Translations under genes and position numbers: made by a program
Notes under the pieces: model-generated
Seen by the model: only the letters and a program-made list of their open reading frames with translations
What the model was told of the DNA's origin: nothing
Database searches by the model: none
NCBI RefSeq assembly: GCF_000314005.1
Contig: NZ_JH980292.1
Location: forward strand, 4,790,598-4,854,597
Direction of reading: 5' to 3'
DNA length: 64,000 nt
From: Spirulina subsalsa PCC 9445
Lineage (GTDB): Bacteria > Cyanobacteriota > Cyanobacteriia > Cyanobacteriales > Spirulinaceae
In this document: positions 35,081 through 42,720 of the stretch, in pieces
How positions within the stretch are numbered: position 1 is the first letter of the stretch
Layout: each line of letters begins with the position of its first letter

Positions 35081-36558
35081 TAAAACAACCGACTCCAATC
35101 CTCAAACCAACGTTCAACGACAACCTTGGTTTGAGTAAAAAACTCAACCGCGTGTTTTCCCTGACCATGTAAATCCCCAAAAAAGCTCTCTTTCTGGCCA
35201 CTAAAGGGGAAAAAGGCCATCGGTGCGGCGACTCCAATATTAATCCCAATATTCCCCGCTTCGGCTTCATAGCGAAATTGACGGGCGATCGCACCACTTT
35301 GGGTAAAAATACAAGCCATATTGCCCCATTGTCCGCGATTGACCCATTCTAGGGCGGTTTCCAAGCGATCTACTTGTACAATCCCTAACACCGGACCGAA
35401 AATCTCTGTTTGCGCTAAAGTGCTATCCGGTGGCAGATGATTTAAGAGAGTCGGCCGGATAAAATTCCCCTGTTCATACCCGGCAATGGTAGTCCCCCGA
35501 CCATCAACTAAGGGAGTCGCCCCCTCTGAGATCCCCTGTTCTATCAATTGTTCAATTCTGGCTTGACTTTGGGGGGTAATGACTGGCCCCATCTGGACTT
35601 CTGGATTTAACCCATCCCCCACAATGCGCGTCTGGGCGACTTCTGTCATGGCCTCAATAAACCAGTCCCGCGCTTCCCCCACCGTCACCGCGAGAGAGGC
35701 CGCTAAACAGCGCTGTCCGGCACAACCAAAGGCACTATCGGCGGCAATTTTGGGCGTTAAGTTGGGGTCGGCATCGGGGAAAATAATAATCGGGTTTTTC
35801 GCCCCCCCTTGACACTGGACGCGCTTCCCGTGAGTGGCCGCTTTCCCATAGACATATTTAGCCACCGGAGACGATCCCACAAAACTAATCGCCCGGATGG
35901 TGGGGTGTTCTAAAATAGCATCGACTACGGTTTTGGCCCCATTGACCAAATTCACCACCCCGGCCGGAAGTCCTGTCTGGGCGATAAGTTCTAGAGTCCT
36001 CTGCATGGTGAGGGGGACTTTTTCCGAAGGTTTGATGACAACAGTATTGCCACAGGCGATCGCATAGGGTAAAAACCAAAAAGGGATCATCCCCGGAAAG
36101 TTAAACGGGGCAATAATCGCCGTCACTCCCAACGGTTGACGAATCATGATCTCATCAATCCCCCGGGCAATATCTTCGGAATTGTATCCTTGCATTAACA
36201 ACGGAATCCCACAGGCCACCTCCACATTTTCAATCGCCCGTTGCCACTCTCCCCGGGATTCTGCCAAGGTTTTGCCACATTCTAGGGTAATTAAACGGCA
36301 TAACTCATCGAGATGGGTTTCTAGCAGGATTTTCAGCTTAAATAAATACTGAATGCGTTCCGTGGCTGGCACTCGTCGCCAAGTAACAAAGGCACTCGCG
36401 GCCGCTTCTGTCGCCCGGTGAACATCTCCCACGGTGCCGAGGGGAACATAATTCAATAACTCTGTCGTCGCAGGATTCCGAACCTCTAGGATGTCGTTAC
36501 TCTCGGAGGGGTACCACTGACCATTGATGTAGTTTAGGAGGGGAGTCGCTGTAGCCAT
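35080..36558 (-). CDS. mmsA: Methylmalonate-semialdehyde/aldehyde dehydrogenase
   Basis: 492 residues. NAD-binding and active-site segments are seen: [50 protein letters not shown] and the catalytic Cys in [19 protein letters not shown] and [16 protein letters not shown] are typical of the CoA-acylating MmsA/IolA group, which turns methylmalonate semialdehyde into propionyl-CoA. The N-terminal motif [12 protein letters not shown] supports the start at 36558. It overlaps cbiQ by one base. A beta-hydroxyacid dehydrogenase that might act before it is encoded at 41713-42600. Confidence 0.92.
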   Translation of the reverse strand: MATATPLLNYINGQWYPSESNDILEVRNPATTELLNYVPLGTVGDVHRATEAAASAFVTWRRVPATERIQYLFKLKILLETHLDELCRLITLECGKTLAESRGEWQRAIENVEVACGIPLLMQGYNSEDIARGIDEIMIRQPLGVTAIIAPFNFPGMIPFWFLPYAIACGNTVVIKPSEKVPLTMQRTLELIAQTGLPAGVVNLVNGAKTVVDAILEHPTIRAISFVGSSPVAKYVYGKAATHGKRVQCQGGAKNPIIIFPDADPNLTPKIAADSAFGCAGQRCLAASLAVTVGEARDWFIEAMTEVAQTRIVGDGLNPEVQMGPVITPQSQARIEQLIEQGISEGATPLVDGRGTTIAGYEQGNFIRPTLLNHLPPDSTLAQTEIFGPVLGIVQVDRLETALEWVNRGQWGNMACIFTQSGAIARQFRYEAEAGNIGINIGVAAPMAFFPFSGQKESFFGDLHGQGKHAVEFFTQTKVVVERWFEDWSRLF

Positions 36559-36672
36559 GATGCTTGTTCACATTAGAGGCAAGATGATCCTAGCTTAGGG
36601 CATTCTGCCGCGCTACGTCCCCCAAGTAGTATGTCACAATGAGAAAAGCTAGAGAATTATCCAAATTCTATT

Positions 36673-37587
36673 ATGTTTCGTATTCGCTCCTTGCTGTTGC
36701 CCTTCATTCTTGCTCTTGTTACCTTCTGGATTGCGATCGCCTGCAATAGTCTCCCAGGCAGCGGAGAGATGGTGATTCGAGTAGGATCTAAGAATGTTGC
36801 CGAACAGTGGATTTTAGGAGAAATGTATGCTTTAGCGTTAGAAGATCATGGTTTCACCGTAGAACGCAAATTAAATTTACCTGGCACCACCGCCGCTCAC
36901 AATAGTTTAACCCGAGGGGAAGTGGATTTATACCCAGAATATACAGGGACAGCTTTATTAAGTGTGTTGAAATTGCCCGGAAATAGCGATCGCCAAGTAG
37001 TCTATGAAACGGTGAAAGAAAGTTATCAAGAGCAGTTTAATTTAATCTGGTTAGCGCCCTCCCCTATGAGCAATACCCAGGCACTCGTTATGACTCCCCA
37101 AAAGTCTCAAGAGTATAGGATAAACACCCTTTCTGATGTGGTCGCCCAAGCGGAGCGTTTAGTTATGGTGGGGCCGCCTGAATTTCAAGAAAAGGAGGAC
37201 GGTTTACCGGGTATTGAGGAAGTCTATGGTCCTTTTACTCTCAAAAATTATATTGCGGTTTCCCCTGAATTTCGCTACAGTACCTTAATGTCAGGGGAAG
37301 CGCATATTGCGGTGGGGTCTAGTACCGATGGCGAAATTAGTGCCTTTAAGTTGGTGATGTTACAGGATGATAAGAACTTTTTCCCCCCCTATCAAGTCGC
37401 TCCAGTGGTGCGGGCAAATGTGTTAAAAAAACACCCAGAAGTTGCAGATATTTTGGATAATATTACCACCCAAATTACTGATTCTATTATGCAGGATCTG
37501 AATTATGAAGTGACAGGAAAGCAACAAGATCCCGCCATGGTTGCCCATGATTTTTTACAAAAAATTCAGGTTTTGGGGAAAAATTAG
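36673..37587 (+). CDS. osmF: Glycine betaine/osmoprotectant-binding lipoprotein
   Basis: 304 residues. The N-terminal hydrophobic segment ends FWIAIAC-NS, a probable lipobox with the lipidated Cys near residue 24. The mature part has VGSKNVAEQWILGEMYALAL, LNLPGTTAAHNSLTRGEVDLYPEYTGTAL and VAPVVRANVLKKHPEVADIL, the OpuAC/ProX/OsmF group that binds quaternary ammonium compounds. It is alone: no permease or ATPase gene is next to it, so its transporter is probably elsewhere. A short hairpin downstream may end its transcript before the CRISPR array. Confidence 0.9.
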   Translation: MFRIRSLLLPFILALVTFWIAIACNSLPGSGEMVIRVGSKNVAEQWILGEMYALALEDHGFTVERKLNLPGTTAAHNSLTRGEVDLYPEYTGTALLSVLKLPGNSDRQVVYETVKESYQEQFNLIWLAPSPMSNTQALVMTPQKSQEYRINTLSDVVAQAERLVMVGPPEFQEKEDGLPGIEEVYGPFTLKNYIAVSPEFRYSTLMSGEAHIAVGSSTDGEISAFKLVMLQDDKNFFPPYQVAPVVRANVLKKHPEVADILDNITTQITDSIMQDLNYEVTGKQQDPAMVAHDFLQKIQVLGKN

Positions 37588-37643
37588 GGGAGGAGTGACT
37601 GGTAATTTGTCCTCGTGATTGGGCGCGGCTCAGTAACACTTTG

Positions 37644-37662
37644 TTGGAGGCTTTGTCTCCAA
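37644..37662 (+). terminator. Short hairpin after the osmoprotectant-binding gene
   Basis: TTGGAG and CTCCAA enclose GCTTTGT, 57 bp after the stop. The stem is short and the T-run after it is poor (AATAAATTCC), so this is at best a weak terminator. Confidence 0.35.
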
Positions 37663-37755
37663 TAAATTCCCTCTTTATTACAGGAGATGGGAATTTTTTG
37701 GGGATGGGTCAGGTTGGTAGCAATTTGTTGTTTTATCTAACTTGTTTAGTCTGAA

Positions 37756-38509
37756 GTTTCCATTCAACTTAGTCCCCCATTAAAGAGGAACAATTTGCTG
37801 TTAACTTCATTTGTCGTAAACATTTGTTTCCATTCAACTTAGTCCCCCATTAAAGAGGAACTTAGTGGAAACTCAAAAGGCTTTCTTAGCTACTTTAGTT
37901 TCCATTCAACTTAGTCCCCCATTAAAGAGGAACTATACTTCGACAATTACGACGACGCTGTTGAATTCTGGTTTCCATTCAACTTAGTCCCCCATTAAAG
38001 AGGAACCAAACATATTTCGGCCTAAAAATAGATGTTGGAGAGTTTCCATTCAACTTAGTCCCCCATTAAAGAGGAACGCATACTCACTGAGTATGTTGAC
38101 CATATCGAATATAAGTTTCCATTCAACTTAGTCCCCCATTAAAGAGGAACCGCTCGGATCGTGTCGAAAACAATCTTGTGTGGTAGTTTCCATTCAACTT
38201 AGTCCCCCATTAAAGAGGAACTTTTGGGAAGTTATGCAAAACAACTTCTCCAGAACAGTTTCCATTCAACTTAGTCCCCCATTAAAGAGGAACACAGAGA
38301 GCTAAGTCCTCAAACCAAATCCGAGAAAAAAGTTTCCATTCAACTTAGTCCCCCATTAAAGAGGAACGATAGCCGGAAAATCCTAGAGAATCTAATCTTG
38401 ATGTTTCCATTCAACTTAGTCCCCCATTAAAGAGGAACATATTGTACACAACATTAATAACTCTGATTGTTCTGTTTCCATTCAACTTAGTCCCCCATTA
38501 AAGAGGAAC
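37756..38509. CRISPR. CRISPR array, 11 repeats and 10 spacers, no cas genes
   Basis: Eleven 36-bp repeats start at 37756, 37826, 37898, 37971, 38042, 38115, 38186, 38258, 38332, 38403 and 38474. All copies look identical; each begins GTTTCCATTCAACTTAG and ends CCATTAAAGAGGAAC. The ten spacers are 34, 36, 37, 35, 37, 35, 36, 38, 35 and 35 bp and all differ. Reversed, the repeat ends in GAATGGAAAC, close to the GAAAC end of many cyanobacterial type I-D/III repeats, so transcription is more likely on the minus strand with the leader to the right. Subtype cannot be fixed by eye. Confidence 0.98.
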
Positions 38510-38700
38510 CCCCCCATTTTAACCCCTTGCCCCGCCTAATGTCTAGACCCCATTTCCGAGGCTCCCCTAAAATCACCCCTCTGTAACCCGTTGAATTTCC
38601 CATCAACACACCTCAAACCCTTACAGGACAAGAAACCGAGGCTCCCGACGAAAAATCAACGTTTCAGCCATTTTCCGGGAGCCTCGGAAAAGTTTGCTGA
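38510..38700 (-). promoter_or_regulatory. Probable CRISPR leader with GAGGCTCCC boxes
   Basis: CCGAGGCTCCC occurs at 38556-38566 and 38636-38646. The reverse form CGGGAGCCTCGG at 38676-38687 pairs with CCGAGGCTCCCG at 38636-38647 as a 12-bp inverted repeat. GGGGTTAAAATGGGG lies next to the first repeat on the minus strand and could include a -10 element. No gene is seen. The leader role is inferred from position and repeat orientation. Confidence 0.5.
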
Positions 38701-38770
38701 ATCTTGACAAATTAACTCCTCTATGGTAAGGAATGCGCAATAAAACGGAATGGTAGGGGGAGCGGGGGAG

Positions 38771-38803
38771 ATGTCTATTCCCTATTCCCTATTCCCTATT
38801 CCC
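38771..38803. repeat. Heptamer tandem repeat TTCCCTA
   Basis: Four to five units of TTCCCTA in tandem, followed by a copy of the dispersed TTATTCAGCAAGCCC element at 38821-38835, which runs into the end of purM. Confidence 0.85.
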
Positions 38804-38834
38804 TAGCCCCACGAGTAGAGTTATTCAGCAAGCC

Positions 38835-39857
38835 CTAATTTATAACAAGATTCTGCTTTCCGGGAATGACTTCCCCGAGAACAAAAGCAGAAAGATCATG
38901 AGATTGAAAATAGGCGATCGCAGATTCCACTTCACCCGGCGGCACAATGACCACAAAACCCACCCCCATATTGAAAGTTTCAAACATTGCCGCTTCAGCA
39001 ACATCCCCCATTTGAGCTAACCATTCAAACAGAGGAGGAATCAACCAAGCTTTTCGATTAACTTTCACCCCTTGATTCTCCTGCACACAACGGGGGAGAT
39101 TTTCCGGCAAGCCTCCCCCAGTAATATGAGCCATGCCGTGAATCTCCAGCCCAGACTTTAAAGCACTGAGGATGGGCTTCACATAGATACGAGTGGGAGT
39201 GAGGAAGATTTCCCCTAAACTAGCACCCCCCAAAGCCGGGGGACAATCAGACCAGCTTAACCCCTTGGTGTCAATGATTTTGCGCACCAAAGAAAAGCCA
39301 TTACTGTGGACTCCGTGACTCGGAAGTGCGATCGCAATATCCCCCAACTCAACCAGAGAACCATCTAAAATCCGCTCCCGTTCCACAATCCCCACACAAA
39401 ACCCCGCTAAATCATACTCCCCCACCGGATAAAACCCCGGCATTTCCGCCGTTTCTCCCCCCAAAATCGCGCAGCCACTTTGACGACAACCTTCCGCAAT
39501 GCCAGCCACCACCTCCGCCAACTGCTCCGGATTCAACTTCCCCGTCGCCAAATAATCCAAAAAAAACAAAGGTTCAGCCCCCAGAGTGAGAATATCATTC
39601 ACACACATCGCCACCAAATCAATCCCCACCGTGTGATGAACATTCACCGCTTGGGCAATTTTCAGCTTCGTTCCCACCCCATCGGTTCCCGACACCAAAA
39701 CCGGATTCTGATACCCCGTTGGCAAGGCAAAACACCCCGCAAACCCCCCCAACTTTCCCAAAACCTCCGGCCGTTGGGTACTCTCCACCGATTGACGAAT
39801 ACGCTGGACAAAAGAGCGTCCCGCCTCCACATCAACCCCTGCTGCTCGATAATCCAT
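38835..39857 (-). CDS. purM: Phosphoribosylformylglycinamidine cyclo-ligase (AIR synthetase)
   Basis: 340 residues, normal for PurM. It makes aminoimidazole ribonucleotide from FGAM with ATP in purine synthesis. [13 protein letters not shown] is the family start; [15 protein letters not shown] is the ATP/Mg segment, [31 protein letters not shown] the core, and [11 protein letters not shown] a further active-site loop. [13 protein letters not shown] lies in the C-terminal domain. The last codon and stop overlap a dispersed repeat. No other pur genes are adjacent, as is usual in cyanobacteria. Confidence 0.96.
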   Translation of the reverse strand: MDYRAAGVDVEAGRSFVQRIRQSVESTQRPEVLGKLGGFAGCFALPTGYQNPVLVSGTDGVGTKLKIAQAVNVHHTVGIDLVAMCVNDILTLGAEPLFFLDYLATGKLNPEQLAEVVAGIAEGCRQSGCAILGGETAEMPGFYPVGEYDLAGFCVGIVERERILDGSLVELGDIAIALPSHGVHSNGFSLVRKIIDTKGLSWSDCPPALGGASLGEIFLTPTRIYVKPILSALKSGLEIHGMAHITGGGLPENLPRCVQENQGVKVNRKAWLIPPLFEWLAQMGDVAEAAMFETFNMGVGFVVIVPPGEVESAIAYFQSHDLSAFVLGEVIPGKQNLVIN

Positions 39858-40295
39858 AATCCTCTTTTACCTTACTAATGATTCTTCTCGCCTGTTCATC
39901 TTGCGATTTAACGCCAACTTTCCCGCCATTGATTTAAAAAATATCAAATCTGAAAGAAAAGCTTTAGTTTTTTAAATATAACTCAAAAGCTATTAAGCCG
40001 TTCAACCCTTGACCTGACTAGGAGTTTACCCCACCCATGACCCAAGCTAGGCGGGGTGAGGACTCACGATCCCCCCTCCCTTACGGATGTTCATTACAAA
40101 ACTTCATGCTAATCTGTGTCAGTTCTCGCACATAGAAATACCTTTCATCAGTCAACAGGTTGTTGCTTGTCTTTCCCCCCTCGCCCAGTGTCGCGTCGGT
40201 CAGGACAACACAGCAGCGTAAACGTTAGCACAGCCCCCGTCAGAGCGTCCAACTTTACCCCCTGTGAGTCAACAGCCTAGTCCCTGAAAAAGCCT
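39858..40295. other. Long gene-free region upstream of rlpA
   Basis: 438 bp between divergent purM and rlpA. The half near purM is AT-rich (TTTAAAAAATATCAAAT, TTTTTTAAATATAAC). The half near rlpA is C-rich and may be a long 5' leader. ACCCC...GGGGT around 40030-40060 could pair imperfectly. I looked for c-di-AMP riboswitch motifs, which precede some rlpA genes, and did not find them. Confidence 0.4.
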
Positions 40296-41324
40296 ATGAA
40301 TCACAAACTCTGGTCTAGCCTAACTGCCACCGTCCTCAGCACCGCGCTTAGTACGGCTGTCACCTATAACGCCAATGCCTCCGAGCCAGTCATCCCCACC
40401 GGGATTGAAGGCACAGAAGCCGCCTTGGAAGAATTGTATGGGGATTCTGTCTACCTCGCTCAGACAGAGGAGGAGATTGCTGCTAGTGATCCCCAAACCT
40501 CGGGTAACAGAGGCAGCTTGACCACAATTTTCCCCCATGCGGTAGGAGAATACCAAGGCGCAACCTTGTATGTACGTCGTATTCCTCTTCTGACCTTCGT
40601 GGGAACCGACTCGGCCAACATTGCCGCCAAGAGTTTAACTCCCAGTTTCTTGACTCCTGAACAAATCCGTCAAGGTCAAGGAGTACAGGTTAATCAATCC
40701 AATGATGACCCCGTTTGGCGCGCTACAGTGGTCGCAGACCGCATTAACCAAATGTCTCAGGAAGAAGCCTCTTCTATTACTTTAGCGTGGAATGCCGAAC
40801 AGGAAGCCTATATTATCAAAGCAGGTGAGACAGAATTAGTCCGAGTAGACCCTAAAACCCAGTTACCCGATAGTACCAATAACTGGGATCAAGACGCACT
40901 ACAAGCGGCGAATCGCTTGCGTCGTCTGTTAGGGGGAGCAGAGCCTTTAAGTGCGGGAGACGTGCAGATGCGTCCCACTCGTGCCGCTCGTTCCGTCCGT
41001 CCCTCTCAACGGGTCGCGGTAGGGCGAATTAATGGACAATATCAGGGGATGGCTTCTTGGTACGGCCCAGGATTCCATGGTCGCCGGAGTGCAAGCGGGG
41101 AGCGTTTTAATCAAAACGCTTTAACGGCTGCTCACCGGACGTTACCCTTTGGAACACAAGTTCGGGTGACAAACTTAAATAATGGTCGCTCTGTGGTCGT
41201 CCGCATCAATGACCGGGGGCCCTTTATTCGCGGTCGAATTATTGATTTATCTCGGGGTGCAGCGAGTGCTATTGGAATGTTAGGGAGCGGTGTTGCTCCG
41301 GTTCAAGTGGAAGTGATTGAGTGA
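40296..41324 (+). CDS. rlpA: RlpA-like double-psi beta-barrel protein
   Basis: 342 residues with a signal peptide ([21 protein letters not shown]). The C-terminal domain has the RlpA signature [20 protein letters not shown], then [20 protein letters not shown] and [20 protein letters not shown], with the Asp of the barrel. RlpA proteins cleave denuded peptidoglycan glycan strands or bind septal wall. The middle 200 residues are specific to cyanobacteria and not assignable. It has no SPOR domain. The long gene-free 5' region may carry its control. Confidence 0.9.
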   Translation: MNHKLWSSLTATVLSTALSTAVTYNANASEPVIPTGIEGTEAALEELYGDSVYLAQTEEEIAASDPQTSGNRGSLTTIFPHAVGEYQGATLYVRRIPLLTFVGTDSANIAAKSLTPSFLTPEQIRQGQGVQVNQSNDDPVWRATVVADRINQMSQEEASSITLAWNAEQEAYIIKAGETELVRVDPKTQLPDSTNNWDQDALQAANRLRRLLGGAEPLSAGDVQMRPTRAARSVRPSQRVAVGRINGQYQGMASWYGPGFHGRRSASGERFNQNALTAAHRTLPFGTQVRVTNLNNGRSVVVRINDRGPFIRGRIIDLSRGAASAIGMLGSGVAPVQVEVIE

Positions 41325-41477
41325 ACGACCGCACCCACAAGGGGATAGGGAATTTCTGGCCGATTTTTGAACCAAAAGATTTGTTGCGAAATTCCCCTTC
41401 CTCGTTTTAGCCCGGAAGGGATGGGAACAGGCAATCTTGACAAGTTCAGATTGCCTGTTCCCCGTTTCCTCGCCCAG

Positions 41478-41513
41478 TTATTCAGCAGACCCTAAATAGG
41501 GTCTGCTGAATAA
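41478..41513. repeat. Near-perfect 36-bp palindrome of the TTATTCAGCA family
   Basis: Seventeen-base arms starting TTATTCAGCAGACCC pair exactly around a central AA. It is two head-to-head copies of the dispersed TTATTCAGCAAGCCC element seen at 5143, 38821, 41713 and 52687 (reverse). It could act as a bidirectional transcription end for rlpA and the dehydrogenase gene. Confidence 0.85.
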
Positions 41514-41535
41514 CACCAGATGCTAGGCTCAACAA

Positions 41536-41699
41536 GGGAACAGGGAACGGGGAACAGGGAACAGGGAATAGGGGGAGCAGGGGAGAATTGATAATTATTC
41601 CCTATCACCTATTCTCTATTCCCGACTCCCGACTCCCGATTCCCGACTCCCGACTCCCGATTCCCGACTCCCGACTCCCGACTCCCGACTCCCGATTCC
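41536..41699. repeat. Heptamer arrays, GGGAACA units then CCCGACT units
   Basis: Six or so GGGAACA/GGGAACG/GGGAATA units at 41536-41583 give closely spaced GGG runs. From about 41622 there are about eleven tandem CCCGACT/CCCGATT units. The two halves have opposite base bias. Nothing coding was found in 41325-41712. Confidence 0.9.
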
Positions 41700-41712
41700 C
41701 CAACTCTCGGAC

Positions 41713-42600
41713 TTATTCAGCAAGCCCTAAATAAGCCCGCATCATGGCTTGAGTGCCTTGTTCCTGCGCCAACTCATCCAAAGCTTCTACTCGTTTAAAC
41801 AAATCCTCCGCCAAGGCCACCCCCGGTAACTCCTGCCGCGCTGTTTCGGCAATCTCCCGCACTAGACGCAAATCCTTGAGGATATGTTTAATCATAAAGC
41901 CCGGTGCAAAGTCCCCGGTCGCCACCTTTAGCCCCAAATTGGACAGCGCCCAAGATCCAGCCGCCCCGGTGCCACAAACTTCTACAACAATTTGGGGGTC
42001 AAGGCCTTGTTTTTGGGCCAATAACATCGCCTCACAAATCCCGACCAAATTCAAGGCGCAGAGGATTTGATTACACATTTTAACCGCTTGTCCACTGCCA
42101 ACCGGACCACAAAGGCGGATATTTTGACCCATTGCCTCAAAATAGGGCAAAGCGGCCTGAAAATCTGACTCACTGCCCCCCACCATAATGGTTAAGGTGC
42201 CGTTTTTTGCTCCCACATCTCCCCCAGAAATGGGGGCATCAAGAAAGCGTAGATTGTGGTGGGCTAGGGCGTGAGCAATGGTTTTTGCCCCTTGACTGCC
42301 AATGGTACTAAAATCCACCAGCAAGGTCTGGGGGGCGGCATAATGGGCGGCTCCCGATGCTCCTAATAATACGGCTTCTACATCAGGAACATCCCCCACA
42401 CAGGAGAAGACCACATCGGCTTCTCTGACGGCCGCTTCAATCGTCGGTACAATTTGAACGCCTGCGCTGGCGGCAATCTCTACCCCGGATTTTTGGGGGG
42501 TACGATTCCATCCTTGCACGGTGTAGCCTTGACGGGCTAAATTAGCGGCCATATAGCCTCCCATGACCCCTAATCCTAGAAATGCTACGGTTTGACTCAT
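41713..42600 (-). CDS. NAD(P)-dependent beta-hydroxyacid dehydrogenase
   Basis: 295 residues. The Rossmann start FLGLGVMGGYMAANLARQGY and NRT after the second strand favour NADP. FLDAPISGGDVGAKNGTLTIMVGG is the substrate signature and K in GSGQAVKMCNQI is the catalytic lysine. The family includes 3-hydroxyisobutyrate dehydrogenase (MmsB), tartronate semialdehyde reductase and glyoxylate/succinate semialdehyde reductase. With mmsA in the same window a valine-degradation role is possible, but the genes are 5 kb apart. Its last codons (YLGLAE, stop) come from a dispersed repeat. Confidence 0.9.
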   Translation of the reverse strand: MSQTVAFLGLGVMGGYMAANLARQGYTVQGWNRTPQKSGVEIAASAGVQIVPTIEAAVREADVVFSCVGDVPDVEAVLLGASGAAHYAAPQTLLVDFSTIGSQGAKTIAHALAHHNLRFLDAPISGGDVGAKNGTLTIMVGGSESDFQAALPYFEAMGQNIRLCGPVGSGQAVKMCNQILCALNLVGICEAMLLAQKQGLDPQIVVEVCGTGAAGSWALSNLGLKVATGDFAPGFMIKHILKDLRLVREIAETARQELPGVALAEDLFKRVEALDELAQEQGTQAMMRAYLGLAE

Positions 42601-42690
42601 GATCTTTTCTCAATACCATCCAATCTTGACTATAACGACATCAAAGAGTTTAGGATTATCCCTAGAAATGAATGGGGACAAACTGGAAAT

Positions 42691-42720
42691 CCCCGCGCCT
42701 TGAGGCCGGGGAGGATGTCA
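42691..42720. repeat. GC-rich hairpin with GGAGGATGTCA tail
   Basis: CCCCG, GCC-TTGA-GGC and CGGGG form a stem-loop followed by AGGATGTCA. This form is typical of solo IS200/IS605-type ends in cyanobacteria. It touches the comEC stop (42718-42720) and may end its transcription. Confidence 0.6.

Noticed and set aside
36600-36640. AGTATGTCACAA near the mmsA/osmF gap as another family-3 element end
   Set aside because: Only about 12 bases match and the hairpin is missing.
36673-39857. cas genes next to the CRISPR array
   Set aside because: The flanking genes are an osmoprotectant-binding lipoprotein and purM; no nuclease, helicase or RAMP-type protein is encoded.
39858-40295. c-di-AMP riboswitch upstream of rlpA
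   Set aside because: I searched for the conserved core motifs by eye on the plus strand and did not find them. A covariance-model search would settle it.
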